Made by a program: the position numbers and the translations under genes. Under the pieces are notes generated by a model that was not told the origin of the DNA, did not search any database, and saw only the letters and a program-made list of their open reading frames with translations. 23,026 nucleotides of DNA. Origin: JAKAXG01 sp035702985. Its GTDB lineage: Bacteria > Actinomycetota > Acidimicrobiia > Acidimicrobiales > Palsa-688. The DNA lies in the NCBI GenBank assembly GCA_035702985.1, contig DASSZD010000209.1, positions 1-23,026 of the forward strand, given 5' to 3'. This document shows, piece by piece, positions 7,433-15,098 of this stretch (its first letter is position 1; every line of letters begins with the position of its first letter).

Positions 7433-9108
7433 CACTTCTCGAAGGTCGCCCCCAGCCTCCGGCCAGCACCGCCTATTCGGAGGTGCTGATGGACGTCGTG
7501 CCGGGTCCCCGCCCCCGGGGCCTGGTCAAGTACATCACCAGCACCGACCACAAGCAGATCGGGCTCAACTACATCGTCACCGCCCTGATCGCCTTCGTAG
7601 TGGCCGGCGCCATGGCCGAGGTGATGCGGACCCAGCTGATCGTCCCGGACAACCACTTCGTCACCCCGAACGTCTACAACCAGATGTTCACCATGCACGG
7701 GACGATCATGCTGTTCGTCTTCGTGGGCCCCCTCGGCTTCGCCGGGTTCGGCAACTACCTGGTGCCGCTGATGATCGGCGCCCCCGACATGGCGTTCCCC
7801 CGGTTCAACAACCTGTCCTACTGGCTGTACCTGGGCGGGTTCAGCCTGCTGGTCCTCAGCTTCGCCACCAACAACGGCGCCGCCGAGTTCGGCTGGTTCG
7901 GCTACGCCCCGCTGACCGAGGCCATCCGCTCCCCCGGGCCGGGGGCGGACATGTGGCTGGTCGGCGTGGGCCTCACCGGCTTCTCCGGCATCTTCAGCGC
8001 CGTCAACATCATCACCACCATCTTCACCCTGCGGGCCCCCGGCATGGTGATGTTCCGGATGCCGATCTACGTGTGGAACGTGCTGGTCACCATGTTCCTG
8101 GTGCTGCTGGCCTTCCCGGTGCTCACCTCGGCGTTCGCCCTGCTGTGGATCGACCGCCACCTGGGCGGCCAGTTCTTCGACGTCACCCACGGCGGCCAGC
8201 CGATCCTGTGGCAGAACATGTTCTGGTTCTTCGGCCACCCCGAGGTGTACATCATCGCCCTGCCGTTCTTCGGGGTGGTCACCGAGGTGATCGCCACCAT
8301 GTCCAAGAAGCCGGTGTTCGGCTACAAGGGCATGATCGGGGCCACGCTGTCCATCGGCGCCCTGTCGATGGGCGTGTGGGCCCACCACATGTACACCACC
8401 GGGGCGGTGCTGCTGCCGTTCTTCGCGGCCATGTCGCTGCTGATCGCCGTGCCCACCGGCATCAAGTTCTTCAACTGGATCGGCACCATGTGGCGGGGCA
8501 CGCTCGTGCTCAACACCGCCATGCTGTTCTCCATCGGGTTCCTGCTGCAGTTCCTCTTCGGCGGCATCACCGGCGTGATCCTGGCCCAGCCGGTCCTGGA
8601 CTTCCAGCTGCACAACACCTACTTCGTGGTGGCCCACTTCCACTACGTGATCATGGGCCTGGTCATGGGTGCGTTCTCCGGCCTCTACTACTGGTACCCG
8701 AAGATGACCGGCCGGAAGATGAACGAGACGCTGGGCATGATCAGCTTCGCCCTGATGCTGATCGGCTTCAACCTCACCTTCTTCCCCCAGCACACCCTGG
8801 GCCTGCGGGGCATGCCCCGCCGGATCGAGGTCTACAACGCCGGCATGGGCTGGAACTTCCTCAACCTGCTCTCCAGCGTGGGCGCCTACGTGACCGGCAT
8901 CGGCGTGGTCGTCACCGTGGTCAACATGTGGCGCTCGCTGCGCCGGGGCGAGATCGCCGGCGACAACCCCTGGGACGGCCAGACCCTCGAGTGGGCCTGC
9001 TCGTCGCCGCCGCCGGACCACAACTTCGAGGCCCTGCCCCCCATCCGGTCCGAGCGGCCGGTGTGGGACGCCAACCACCCGGATCTGCTCACGAAGGTCG
9101 GTCACTGA
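7429..9108 (+). CDS. ctaD: Cytochrome c oxidase subunit I (aa3 type)
   Basis: This is the catalytic, proton-pumping heme-copper subunit, 559 residues with about twelve membrane helices. Visible ligands are H90 in FTMHGTIML (heme a), H270 with cross-link Tyr274 in GHPEVYI (CuB), H319 and H320 in WAHHMYTTG (CuB), and H403 and H405 in VAHFHYVIMG (heme a3 and heme a). E272 in HPEVY marks an A1-type oxidase with a D-pathway Glu, and K346 in VPTGIK is the K-pathway lysine. GMPRR (461-465) is the propionate-binding loop. The segment MYTTGAVLLPFF is typical of actinobacterial CtaD. The ATG at 7429 overlaps the coxB stop, with AGGA 11 bases upstream. The frame stays open further upstream, but that part is antisense to rplM or overlaps coxB and is not coding. 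Confidence 0.97.
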   Translation: MTLLEGRPQPPASTAYSEVLMDVVPGPRPRGLVKYITSTDHKQIGLNYIVTALIAFVVAGAMAEVMRTQLIVPDNHFVTPNVYNQMFTMHGTIMLFVFVGPLGFAGFGNYLVPLMIGAPDMAFPRFNNLSYWLYLGGFSLLVLSFATNNGAAEFGWFGYAPLTEAIRSPGPGADMWLVGVGLTGFSGIFSAVNIITTIFTLRAPGMVMFRMPIYVWNVLVTMFLVLLAFPVLTSAFALLWIDRHLGGQFFDVTHGGQPILWQNMFWFFGHPEVYIIALPFFGVVTEVIATMSKKPVFGYKGMIGATLSIGALSMGVWAHHMYTTGAVLLPFFAAMSLLIAVPTGIKFFNWIGTMWRGTLVLNTAMLFSIGFLLQFLFGGITGVILAQPVLDFQLHNTYFVVAHFHYVIMGLVMGAFSGLYYWYPKMTGRKMNETLGMISFALMLIGFNLTFFPQHTLGLRGMPRRIEVYNAGMGWNFLNLLSSVGAYVTGIGVVVTVVNMWRSLRRGEIAGDNPWDGQTLEWACSSPPPDHNFEALPPIRSERPVWDANHPDLLTKVGH

Positions 9109-9111
9109 GCG

Positions 9112-9654
9112 ATGAAAGTCGAGTCCCGCGTCATCCTGGGCGCCTTCATCTTCCTCACCTGCCTGTGCGGCGTGTACTGGGGGGCGGTGGCGGTCCACGG
9201 CCACGCCTCCGAGCGCAGCGGTATCGCCATGCTGGTGTTCAGCTTCAGCGCGTACTTCCTGCTGGGCTCGTACCTGCTGCTGCAGTGGAAGCGCCGCCAC
9301 GGTGTCCCCCGCCCGGAGGACCGCTTCGACGCCACCCAGGATGACGGGGCCGGGGTCATCGACTACTTCCCGTCGGCCTCCATCTGGCCGGCCGGCCTGG
9401 GCCTGGGCGCCATCTTCTTCGGGATGGCCCTGGTGTGGGGCCTCTGGTACGCCTACATCGGCGGCGTGCTGGCCATCGGCTCGATCATCGGCTGGGTGAC
9501 CGAGTCCGACTACACCATGGACGTCCTGCCGGGCATCGACCCCGACGAGGTGGAGCTCGGCCACGACGTGGCGTCAGGAGCCACCCGGCCCCACTACCAC
9601 ACCGACGTCGACCACAGCCTGAGCGAGGAAGTGGTCCACCCCCACCACCACTGA
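9112..9654 (+). CDS. ctaF: Cytochrome c oxidase subunit IV, actinobacterial type
   Basis: This 180-residue membrane protein starts three bases after the ctaD stop. It has two hydrophobic pairs: helices near 8-28 and 40-60, then near 92-112 and 116-130 after a hydrophilic loop rich in Asp and Glu. The beginning MKVESRVILGAFIFL, the PEDRF loop and the SIWPAGLGLGAIFFGMALV segment match the small CtaF subunit found in actinobacterial bc1-aa3 supercomplexes. It is structural, with no cofactor ligands. The C-terminus is histidine-rich (YHTDVDHS, then HPHHH), which is not needed for known CtaF function and could bind metal. It closes the coxB-ctaD-ctaF operon, followed by a strong hairpin terminator. 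Confidence 0.88.
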   Translation: MKVESRVILGAFIFLTCLCGVYWGAVAVHGHASERSGIAMLVFSFSAYFLLGSYLLLQWKRRHGVPRPEDRFDATQDDGAGVIDYFPSASIWPAGLGLGAIFFGMALVWGLWYAYIGGVLAIGSIIGWVTESDYTMDVLPGIDPDEVELGHDVASGATRPHYHTDVDHSLSEEVVHPHHH

Positions 9655-9668
9655 TCCCGGCGGGGATC
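9653..9668 (+). repeat. Small hairpin overlapping the ctaF stop codon
   Basis: GATCCC-GGCG-GGGATC is a perfect 6-bp stem with a 4-base loop that begins inside the ctaF TGA. It precedes the larger terminator hairpin by about 20 bases and may be a secondary termination or mRNA-end element. Confidence 0.35.
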
Positions 9669-9688
9669 CCCTTCTTCTGCGCTTCTGG

Positions 9689-9722
9689 AGCGCCCGGGCC
9701 GGTCGGTCCGGGCGCTTCTTCG
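9689..9722 (+). terminator. Intrinsic terminator between convergent ctaF and the flavin monooxygenase
   Basis: AGCGCCCGG pairs perfectly with CCGGGCGCT (9 bp). The inner GCC/GGT bases extend it to about 12 bp with a GGTC loop, and TTCTTC follows on the plus strand. It lies 35 bases past the ctaF stop and 14 bases before the monooxygenase stop on the other strand, so it may stop readthrough both ways, although a T-rich tail exists only for the plus direction. Confidence 0.7.
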
Positions 9723-9735
9723 TCGCCGGCCCCGG

Positions 9736-11562
9736 TCAGCGGCGCAGCTCGAGACCGGCGAAGTCGCCCCGGTCGCGCCACTCGGCCAGCAGTTCGAAGA
9801 ACGGCATCGGGCCCCGCCCGTAGGCGGCCAGCACGAAACCGCCTTCGGCCGGTCGGCCCTCGTTGTTGTAGTAGCCCGGGGTGCACTGCTCCTGGAACCG
9901 GCGCATGTTGCGGGCGTTGGCGGCCAGGGTGTCCAGCCAGTCGGCCTCGGCCTCGGCGGTCACCTCCACCTCCCGGATGCCCTGGTCGAGGGCGTGTCCC
10001 ACGATGTGACCGATGTGGGCGGCGGCCTGCTCCAGCAGGTGCGGGTAGTTGGCGGTGAAACCGCCCTGGGCGTGGCCCAGGACGAACAGGTTGGGGAACC
10101 CGTGGACGTGCATGCCGTGCAGGGTCCTCATGCCGTCGGCCCAGTGCTGCGACAGGGTCACCCCGCCGGCGCCGGTGACGTCGTAGCCGGACCGCCTGGT
10201 GTAGTCGGTGCCCACCTCGAAGCCGGTGGCGAAGATCAGGCAGTCGAGCGGGTACTCCCTACCGGCGGCCACCACCCCCCGCTCGGTGATGCGCTCCACG
10301 CCGTGGCCGTCGGTGTCGACCAGGTGGACGTTGGGCCGGTTGAAGGTCTGAAGGTACTCGTCGTGGAAGCAGGGCCGCTTGCAGAACTGCCGGTACCACG
10401 GCTTGAGCGCGGCGGCGGTGGCCGGGTCGGCCACGATGGCGTCCACCCGGGCCCGGATCTGTTCCATCTTCTCGAAATCGGCCATCTCCATGGCCTCTGA
10501 CAGCCCGCCCGGGCTCAGGTCGGGGTCGGCCGAGCTGCGCACCCGGAAGATCAGCTTGGCGACGATGTCGGTCCAGCCGTCCATCACCAGGTCCACGTCG
10601 GAGTAGCCGCCGGAGGTGAGCATGGTGAAGTTCTCGATCCGCTCCCGCTGCCAGCCCGGCTCCAGGCCGGCCGCCCAGCCGGGGTCGGTCGGCCGGTTGG
10701 CCCGCACGTCGATGGACGACGGGGTCCGCTGGAACACGTACAGCTCGGCCGCCGCCTGACCCAGGTGGGGTACGACCTGCACGGCGGTGGCGCCGGTGCC
10801 GATGACGCCCACCCGCTTGTCGGAGAGGCCGCTCAGGCCGCCGGAGGCGTCACCGCCCGTGTAGTCGTAGTCCCAGCGGCTGGTGTGGAACGAGTGGCCC
10901 CTGAAGGTCCCCAGGCCGGGCACTCCGGGCAGCTTGGGCCGGTGCAGCGGGCCGTTGCCCATCACCACGAACCGGGCCCGCAGCTCGTCGCCGCGGTTGG
11001 TGCGGACCAGCCACCGGGACCGGCCCGGATCCCAGTCCAGCCCGGTGACCTCGGTGGACAGCAGGGCGCCCCGCCGCAGGTCGAAGTGGTCGGCCAGGCG
11101 CCGGCAGTGCTCGAGGATCTCCGGGGCGTGGGAGTACTTCTCGACCGGCATGTAGCCGGTCTCCTCCAGCATGGGGAGGTAGATGTAGGACTCCACGTCG
11201 CACTGCGCCCCGGGGTAGCGGTTCCAGTACCAGGTGCCGCCGAAGTCGCCGCCCTTCTCCACGATGCGGATGTCGCCCACCCCGGCCTGGCGCAGCCGGG
11301 CCCCGGCGATCAGGCCGGCGAAGCCGCCGCCGATCAGCACCACGTCGGCGTCCTCCCGGCACCGGGGGCGGGCCTGCGGCCGGCAGTAAGGGTCCTCCAG
11401 GTACCGGGCGAAGCGGCCGGCCATCTCGACGTACTGGTCGTTGCCGTCCGGGCGGATCCGCTTGTCGCGCTCGTGGCGGTACCGGTCCCTCAGCCGGTCC
11501 GGGTCGAAAGGCGGTGCCGCCGTGCCGCCGGCCGTGGTGCCCTGCTCCGAAGCCAATGTCAC
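9736..11562 (-). CDS. Flavin-containing monooxygenase, type I Baeyer-Villiger family
   Basis: This 608-residue protein is probably an FAD- and NADPH-dependent oxygenase that turns ketones into esters or lactones. The FAD-binding Rossmann motif GGGFAG is at 78-83, followed by GGTWYWNRYPGAQCD (108-122) as in cyclohexanone- and phenylacetone-type enzymes. The Baeyer-Villiger fingerprint FxGxxxHxxxW(P/D) is complete at 220-231 (FRGHSFHTSRWD). The NADPH-binding GTGATA is at 255-260 and FATGFE at 444-449. The longest frame starts at GTG 11562. A TTG two codons later is better spaced from the G-rich stretch upstream, so the start is uncertain. It stands alone between two convergent respiratory operons, with a hairpin on each side. 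Its substrate cannot be read from sequence; a steroid, terpenoid or alkane-derived ketone would be a guess. Confidence 0.88.
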   Translation of the reverse strand: MTLASEQGTTAGGTAAPPFDPDRLRDRYRHERDKRIRPDGNDQYVEMAGRFARYLEDPYCRPQARPRCREDADVVLIGGGFAGLIAGARLRQAGVGDIRIVEKGGDFGGTWYWNRYPGAQCDVESYIYLPMLEETGYMPVEKYSHAPEILEHCRRLADHFDLRRGALLSTEVTGLDWDPGRSRWLVRTNRGDELRARFVVMGNGPLHRPKLPGVPGLGTFRGHSFHTSRWDYDYTGGDASGGLSGLSDKRVGVIGTGATAVQVVPHLGQAAAELYVFQRTPSSIDVRANRPTDPGWAAGLEPGWQRERIENFTMLTSGGYSDVDLVMDGWTDIVAKLIFRVRSSADPDLSPGGLSEAMEMADFEKMEQIRARVDAIVADPATAAALKPWYRQFCKRPCFHDEYLQTFNRPNVHLVDTDGHGVERITERGVVAAGREYPLDCLIFATGFEVGTDYTRRSGYDVTGAGGVTLSQHWADGMRTLHGMHVHGFPNLFVLGHAQGGFTANYPHLLEQAAAHIGHIVGHALDQGIREVEVTAEAEADWLDTLAANARNMRRFQEQCTPGYYNNEGRPAEGGFVLAAYGRGPMPFFELLAEWRDRGDFAGLELRR

Positions 11563-11581
11563 CCCCCGCTGGGAAAAGAGA

Positions 11582-11592
11582 ACCCTATTTTA
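11582..11592 (-). promoter_or_regulatory. Possible -10 region for the flavin monooxygenase
   Basis: Minus-strand CCTAAAATAGGGT contains TAAAAT and an overlapping TAGGGT, both of TAnnnT form, about 20-30 bases upstream of the GTG start. It is the only AT-rich patch in this gap. No -35-like hexamer is visible, because that position falls in the adjacent GC hairpin. Confidence 0.3.
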
Positions 11593-11606
11593 GGCCGTCA
11601 CGCGCC

Positions 11607-11639
11607 GGGGCCCCACCCGCGGGTCGCGGATGGGGCCCC
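11607..11639 (-). terminator. Strong hairpin at the end of the ctaE-qcrCAB operon
   Basis: GGGGCCCCA and TGGGGCCCC form a perfect 9-bp stem with a 15-base loop, starting about 31 bases past the qcrB stop. Two more C-G pairs are possible with a one-base bulge. The downstream side on the minus strand is GC-rich rather than T-rich, so it is terminator-like but not a textbook intrinsic terminator. Confidence 0.45.
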
Positions 11640-11670
11640 CGGGCCGTTCGGGCAGTTCCCAGCGTCGGGG

Positions 11671-13194
11671 TCAGTCGCCGCCGACCGGGGAATGGAGCTC
11701 CTCGGCACCGCGGCCGTCGGCGGCCGCCTCGGCCGGGGCGTGCTCCGCCCCGTGGTCCTCGCCGTGCGCCTCCCCCACCGTGTGGTAGGCGCCGGTGCTG
11801 GTCCGGTAGATCACCCCGCCCAGCGGTTTCTGGATGGGGTGGGCGTCGGTGAGCTGCAGGGCCTTGCACGTCCGGAAGGCGATGGTGAAGCCGACCACCG
11901 GTCCCACGATCATCCCGTACTGCAGGTACTGGTAGATCCGCTCGAAGCCGATGTGCAGGTTGTTGGCCAGGATGTCGGTGCCGCACCCGACGGTGAGGAT
12001 GGCGAAGAAGATGATGGCCGCCACCCCGAAACCGGTGCGGAACGGCTTGTCCCGGGGCCGGTCCAGCAGGTTGTGCGAGCCGTAGTCGTTGTAGATCTTC
12101 TTGTCGATCCACGGCCAGGCGAACATGATCCCGAAGATGATCCCGGGGAAGAGCAGGCCCGGGAAGAACGGGTTGGGGATCTCCACCCCGAACGAGCGGA
12201 ACTCCCAGTGCGGCCACAGCCGGACGAACCCGTCCAGCCAGCCCAGGTACCAGTCCGGCTGCGACCCGGCGGTCACGTTGAACGGCGTGTAGGGCCCGTA
12301 CAGCCATACCGGGTTGATCTGGACGAACCCGGCCAGGAAGAACGTGGCCGCGCTCACCATCATCATCAGGCCGCCGGCCTTGAGGGCGTACTGGGGCCAG
12401 ATCCGGCTGCCCCGGATGTTGGTCTCGGTCTTGCCCGGGCCGGGGAAGTCCGTGTGCTTCTGGTGCCACAGGATCATCAGGTGGGCGGTGAGCAGGCCCA
12501 CGATGAGCAGCGGGAACAGGAACTCGTGGACGACGAACAGCCGGGGTATGAACACCGTCCCCGGGAACCGGCCGCCCCAGAGGTTGTAGACCAGCCAGCT
12601 ACCTATGTTGAAAGGTATGGCCTGGACGATGGAGTAGATGACCCGGATACCGGTGCCCGACAGCAGGTCGTCGGGGAGGGAGTAGCCGGTGAACCCCTCC
12701 AGGGACACGATCTGCCAGAGCAGCAGGCCGATGATCCAGTTGACCTCACGGGGCTTGCGGAAGGCCCCGGTGAAGAAGATCCGGCACATGTGGAAGATCA
12801 CCGCGGCCAGGAAGATCAGGGCGGCCCAGTGGTGGGCCTGGCGCATGATCAGGCCGAACTTCACGTTGAAGGTGATGTCGATGACCGACTTGTACGCCTC
12901 GGACATGTGCTGGCCCACCAGGGGCAGGTACACGTGCCCGCTGGTGGGGGCGTACACCACGTCGGTCTGCGACGGCACGTAGAACAGCGTCAGGTAGATG
13001 CCGGTGGCGATCAGGATGATCAGCGAGTCCATGGCGATCTCGCCGACCATGAACGACCAGTGGTCGGGGAAGATCTTGTCGAAGACGCTGGTCAGGAACT
13101 TCGACGACCCCATGCGCTCGTCGACGGTGTCGAGGACCGACTTGCCGATCGAGTAGCGCTTGCGGGCCGAGGCCCTTTCGCGAGTGGTGCTCAT
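11671..13194 (-). CDS. qcrB: Cytochrome bc1 complex cytochrome b subunit
   Basis: QcrB is the menaquinol-oxidising core of complex III. At 507 residues it has the long single-chain actinobacterial form. Heme ligands are visible as H121 and H135 (RQAHHW and VIFHMCR) and H223 and H238 (VVHEF and TAHLM). SLEGFTGYSLPDD lies in the Qo region, and SQPDWYLGW (311-319) is the actinobacterial version (PDWY) of the PEWY motif. About eight or more hydrophobic helices are present, with a further pair near 345-362 and 388-404. The C-terminal 35 residues are hydrophilic and His/Glu-rich. The ATG at 13194 follows the qcrA stop by six bases, so it is the last gene of ctaE-qcrC-qcrA-qcrB. Confidence 0.96.
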   Translation of the reverse strand: MSTTRERASARKRYSIGKSVLDTVDERMGSSKFLTSVFDKIFPDHWSFMVGEIAMDSLIILIATGIYLTLFYVPSQTDVVYAPTSGHVYLPLVGQHMSEAYKSVIDITFNVKFGLIMRQAHHWAALIFLAAVIFHMCRIFFTGAFRKPREVNWIIGLLLWQIVSLEGFTGYSLPDDLLSGTGIRVIYSIVQAIPFNIGSWLVYNLWGGRFPGTVFIPRLFVVHEFLFPLLIVGLLTAHLMILWHQKHTDFPGPGKTETNIRGSRIWPQYALKAGGLMMMVSAATFFLAGFVQINPVWLYGPYTPFNVTAGSQPDWYLGWLDGFVRLWPHWEFRSFGVEIPNPFFPGLLFPGIIFGIMFAWPWIDKKIYNDYGSHNLLDRPRDKPFRTGFGVAAIIFFAILTVGCGTDILANNLHIGFERIYQYLQYGMIVGPVVGFTIAFRTCKALQLTDAHPIQKPLGGVIYRTSTGAYHTVGEAHGEDHGAEHAPAEAAADGRGAEELHSPVGGD

Positions 13195-13200
13195 GGCCGC

Positions 13201-14253
13201 CTACCCCCTGCTCCAGAAACCGGGGCCAACAGGTTGCGTGTAATCGCTCTGCGAGACGATGTAGCCGTCGCTGTTGACCGTCAGCGGCAGCTGCGGGAGC
13301 GACCGTGGAGCCGGGCCGAACACCGGCTTGCAGTCGAGCAGCACGTCGAACGTCGACTGGTGGCACGGGCAGACCAGCTGCTTGCTCTGCACGTTGTACA
13401 GGCTGGCCGGGCACCCGGCGTGGGTGCAGATCTTGGAGAAGGCCACGATGTTGCCGCCCCCCGAAACCGGGATGTTCCAGCCCTGGTTGGCCTTGGTCAT
13501 CCGGAAGTTGTCGGTACCGACGTTGATCAGCAGCGTCGGCGACAGCGCGTCGTCCATGTGACCCTCGGGGAAGACGGTGAGGATCCCGTCCACCGGCAGG
13601 TCGGTGGGCCGGATGGGGGTGCCGTCCTGGGTGACCGCCCGGGTGCCCTTGCCCCACGACGTCTTGGTCAGGTCGGCCTTGGCCCGGGGCCCCAGCGACG
13701 CCAGCGGGAAGATGGTGGCCAGGCCGAACACCGCCCCGACCGGCAGCAGCAGCTTGGTCAGGAACGACCGCCGGGCCATGGCATCCACGCCCCGGCTGAG
13801 CGACTCGGCGGCCGCCACCCGGTCGGCGACGGCGCTGACGTCATGGTGGCCGCGGCTGGCGATCACGTCGTGGCCGGGCATGAGGTCCCGGGCCCACAGG
13901 ATCAGCCCGATGCCCAGGCCGGCGAAGGCCAGGGCCCAGCACAGCCCGGCCAGCTGGTTGTTGGCGTCGATGATGTAGACCACGGCCAGGCCCAGCGAGG
14001 CCAGCAGGGTGACCGTCCAGCAGGCGGCGACGCGCAGCTCGGCCCGCCGGGCCCCCTTGGGGTCGTGCTCGTAGCGCCAGTGGGTGTCGTCCTGGTCCAT
14101 CGGCACGTCGTCGGGCCAGGGCTCGCTCGGGTCGATCCCGAAGTGGCGGGGGTTGCGGCCGGGGGGGATGCGCTCCGCCGCGGTGACATCCGTCTCCTCG
14201 CCCCGGTGCCCCTCGTGTTGCGGCTGGGACAGCGAATCGTCGGTGGTGGTCAT
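13201..14253 (-). CDS. qcrA: Cytochrome bc1 complex Rieske iron-sulfur subunit
   Basis: QcrA passes electrons from quinol to QcrC through a [2Fe-2S] cluster. The cluster ligands are in CTHAGC (276-281) and CPCHQS (295-300): two Cys and two His, plus the disulfide Cys pair. As in other actinobacteria there are three N-terminal membrane helices (about 73-93, 101-121, 166-188). The third follows a twin-arginine motif ARRSFLTK (160-167), consistent with the known split Sec/Tat insertion of actinobacterial QcrA. I place the start at ATG 14253, which overlaps the qcrC stop as ATGA and gives 350 residues. A GTG eleven codons upstream keeps the frame open but lies inside qcrC. The N-terminal 60 residues are hydrophilic and acidic. 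Confidence 0.95.
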   Translation of the reverse strand: MTTTDDSLSQPQHEGHRGEETDVTAAERIPPGRNPRHFGIDPSEPWPDDVPMDQDDTHWRYEHDPKGARRAELRVAACWTVTLLASLGLAVVYIIDANNQLAGLCWALAFAGLGIGLILWARDLMPGHDVIASRGHHDVSAVADRVAAAESLSRGVDAMARRSFLTKLLLPVGAVFGLATIFPLASLGPRAKADLTKTSWGKGTRAVTQDGTPIRPTDLPVDGILTVFPEGHMDDALSPTLLINVGTDNFRMTKANQGWNIPVSGGGNIVAFSKICTHAGCPASLYNVQSKQLVCPCHQSTFDVLLDCKPVFGPAPRSLPQLPLTVNSDGYIVSQSDYTQPVGPGFWSRG

Positions 14254-15098
14254 CCTCGTGTTCCGATCATCCGGGCGGCGAACCACAAGACCACGAACCC
14301 GATGAGGATGCCGAAGAAGCCTTCGGCGACCGGGCCCATGTAGGAGATGCCGGCGCCACCGGGTGAGTCAGGCTTGTGGAGGTACTGGACGTAATGGGCG
14401 ATCGCCGACAGCTGGTGGGGGGTGAACTCCTTGAACATGGGCATGGGCCTGGGCCCGATCAGCGGGGCCTCGGCGGCCTGGACCAGGGTGGCGGCCCGCA
14501 GGGAGGGGATCGTGTTCCCCTTGGACAGGATGTTGCCCGAACCGACGGCCTGGTGGCACTCGGCGCAGTTGAGGGCGTAGAGCGCCTGCCCCTCGCCGAG
14601 GGTCACGCAGTTCTGGTCGGTCGTGGTGGCGGTGGTCTGGTCAGAGCACAAGGGCTGCACTGTCGGTATCGTCGGGCCGGACACGTTCGTCCCGTTGATC
14701 TGCGGCAGTGCATTTACGTAGGCCACGAGCTGGCGGATTTCGGTCTGGGTGAAAGCCGGCTTGTGACGCAGGGCCTCGTTGTTGGGGGCGTTCAGTGGCA
14801 TGCGCCCGGTGCTCAGGTAGAAGTCGGCGGCGGCGGCGCCCACGCTGATGAGCGCCGGGGCGCCCTTCACCACCCCGCCCTGGCCCTGGTAGCCGTGGCA
14901 GGACTGGCAGTGGGCCTGGTACAGCGCCTGGCCGTCGGCGATGTCCTGCGGGTTGGTGCTGACCAGGGCCTGCTGGCCGTGGGCGGAACCGCCGGTGAGG
15001 AACAGCACCGAGAACGCCACGAAGGCCAGGGCGAGCAGGGCGGCCGGCCCGGCGAGCAGGCGACGGTGCCGGAGGATGCGGGTCATGCGGGTGCTCAC
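14250..15098 (-). CDS. qcrC: Cytochrome bc1 complex diheme cytochrome c subunit
   Basis: QcrC carries electrons from the Rieske cluster directly to CuA of the oxidase, replacing soluble cytochrome c in actinobacteria. The 282-residue protein has an N-terminal hydrophobic segment (about 14-36), two c-type heme sites CQSCH (64-68) and CAECH (178-182), and a C-terminal membrane anchor (about 259-276). Candidate axial methionines are M100 in TGRMPL and one of the two in PRPMPMF. Between the heme domains is a polar stretch with two extra cysteines (C151, C164). The GTG at 15098 overlaps the ctaE stop (GTGA). An ATG four codons later is the alternative start. It is second in a four-gene, tightly coupled operon. 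Confidence 0.94.
   Translation of the reverse strand: MSTRMTRILRHRRLLAGPAALLALAFVAFSVLFLTGGSAHGQQALVSTNPQDIADGQALYQAHCQSCHGYQGQGGVVKGAPALISVGAAAADFYLSTGRMPLNAPNNEALRHKPAFTQTEIRQLVAYVNALPQINGTNVSGPTIPTVQPLCSDQTTATTTDQNCVTLGEGQALYALNCAECHQAVGSGNILSKGNTIPSLRAATLVQAAEAPLIGPRPMPMFKEFTPHQLSAIAHYVQYLHKPDSPGGAGISYMGPVAEGFFGILIGFVVLWFAARMIGTRG

Noticed and set aside
7282..9564. 760-codon open frame on the minus strand opposite ctaD and ctaF
   Set aside because: Its product is an Asp/His/Gln/Val-rich shadow; the opposite strand has unmistakable oxidase subunits.
10765..14343. 1192-codon open frame on the plus strand opposite the monooxygenase, qcrB and qcrA
   Set aside because: It spans three clearly real minus-strand genes and shows only complement-derived repeats of Val, Asp, Gly and His.
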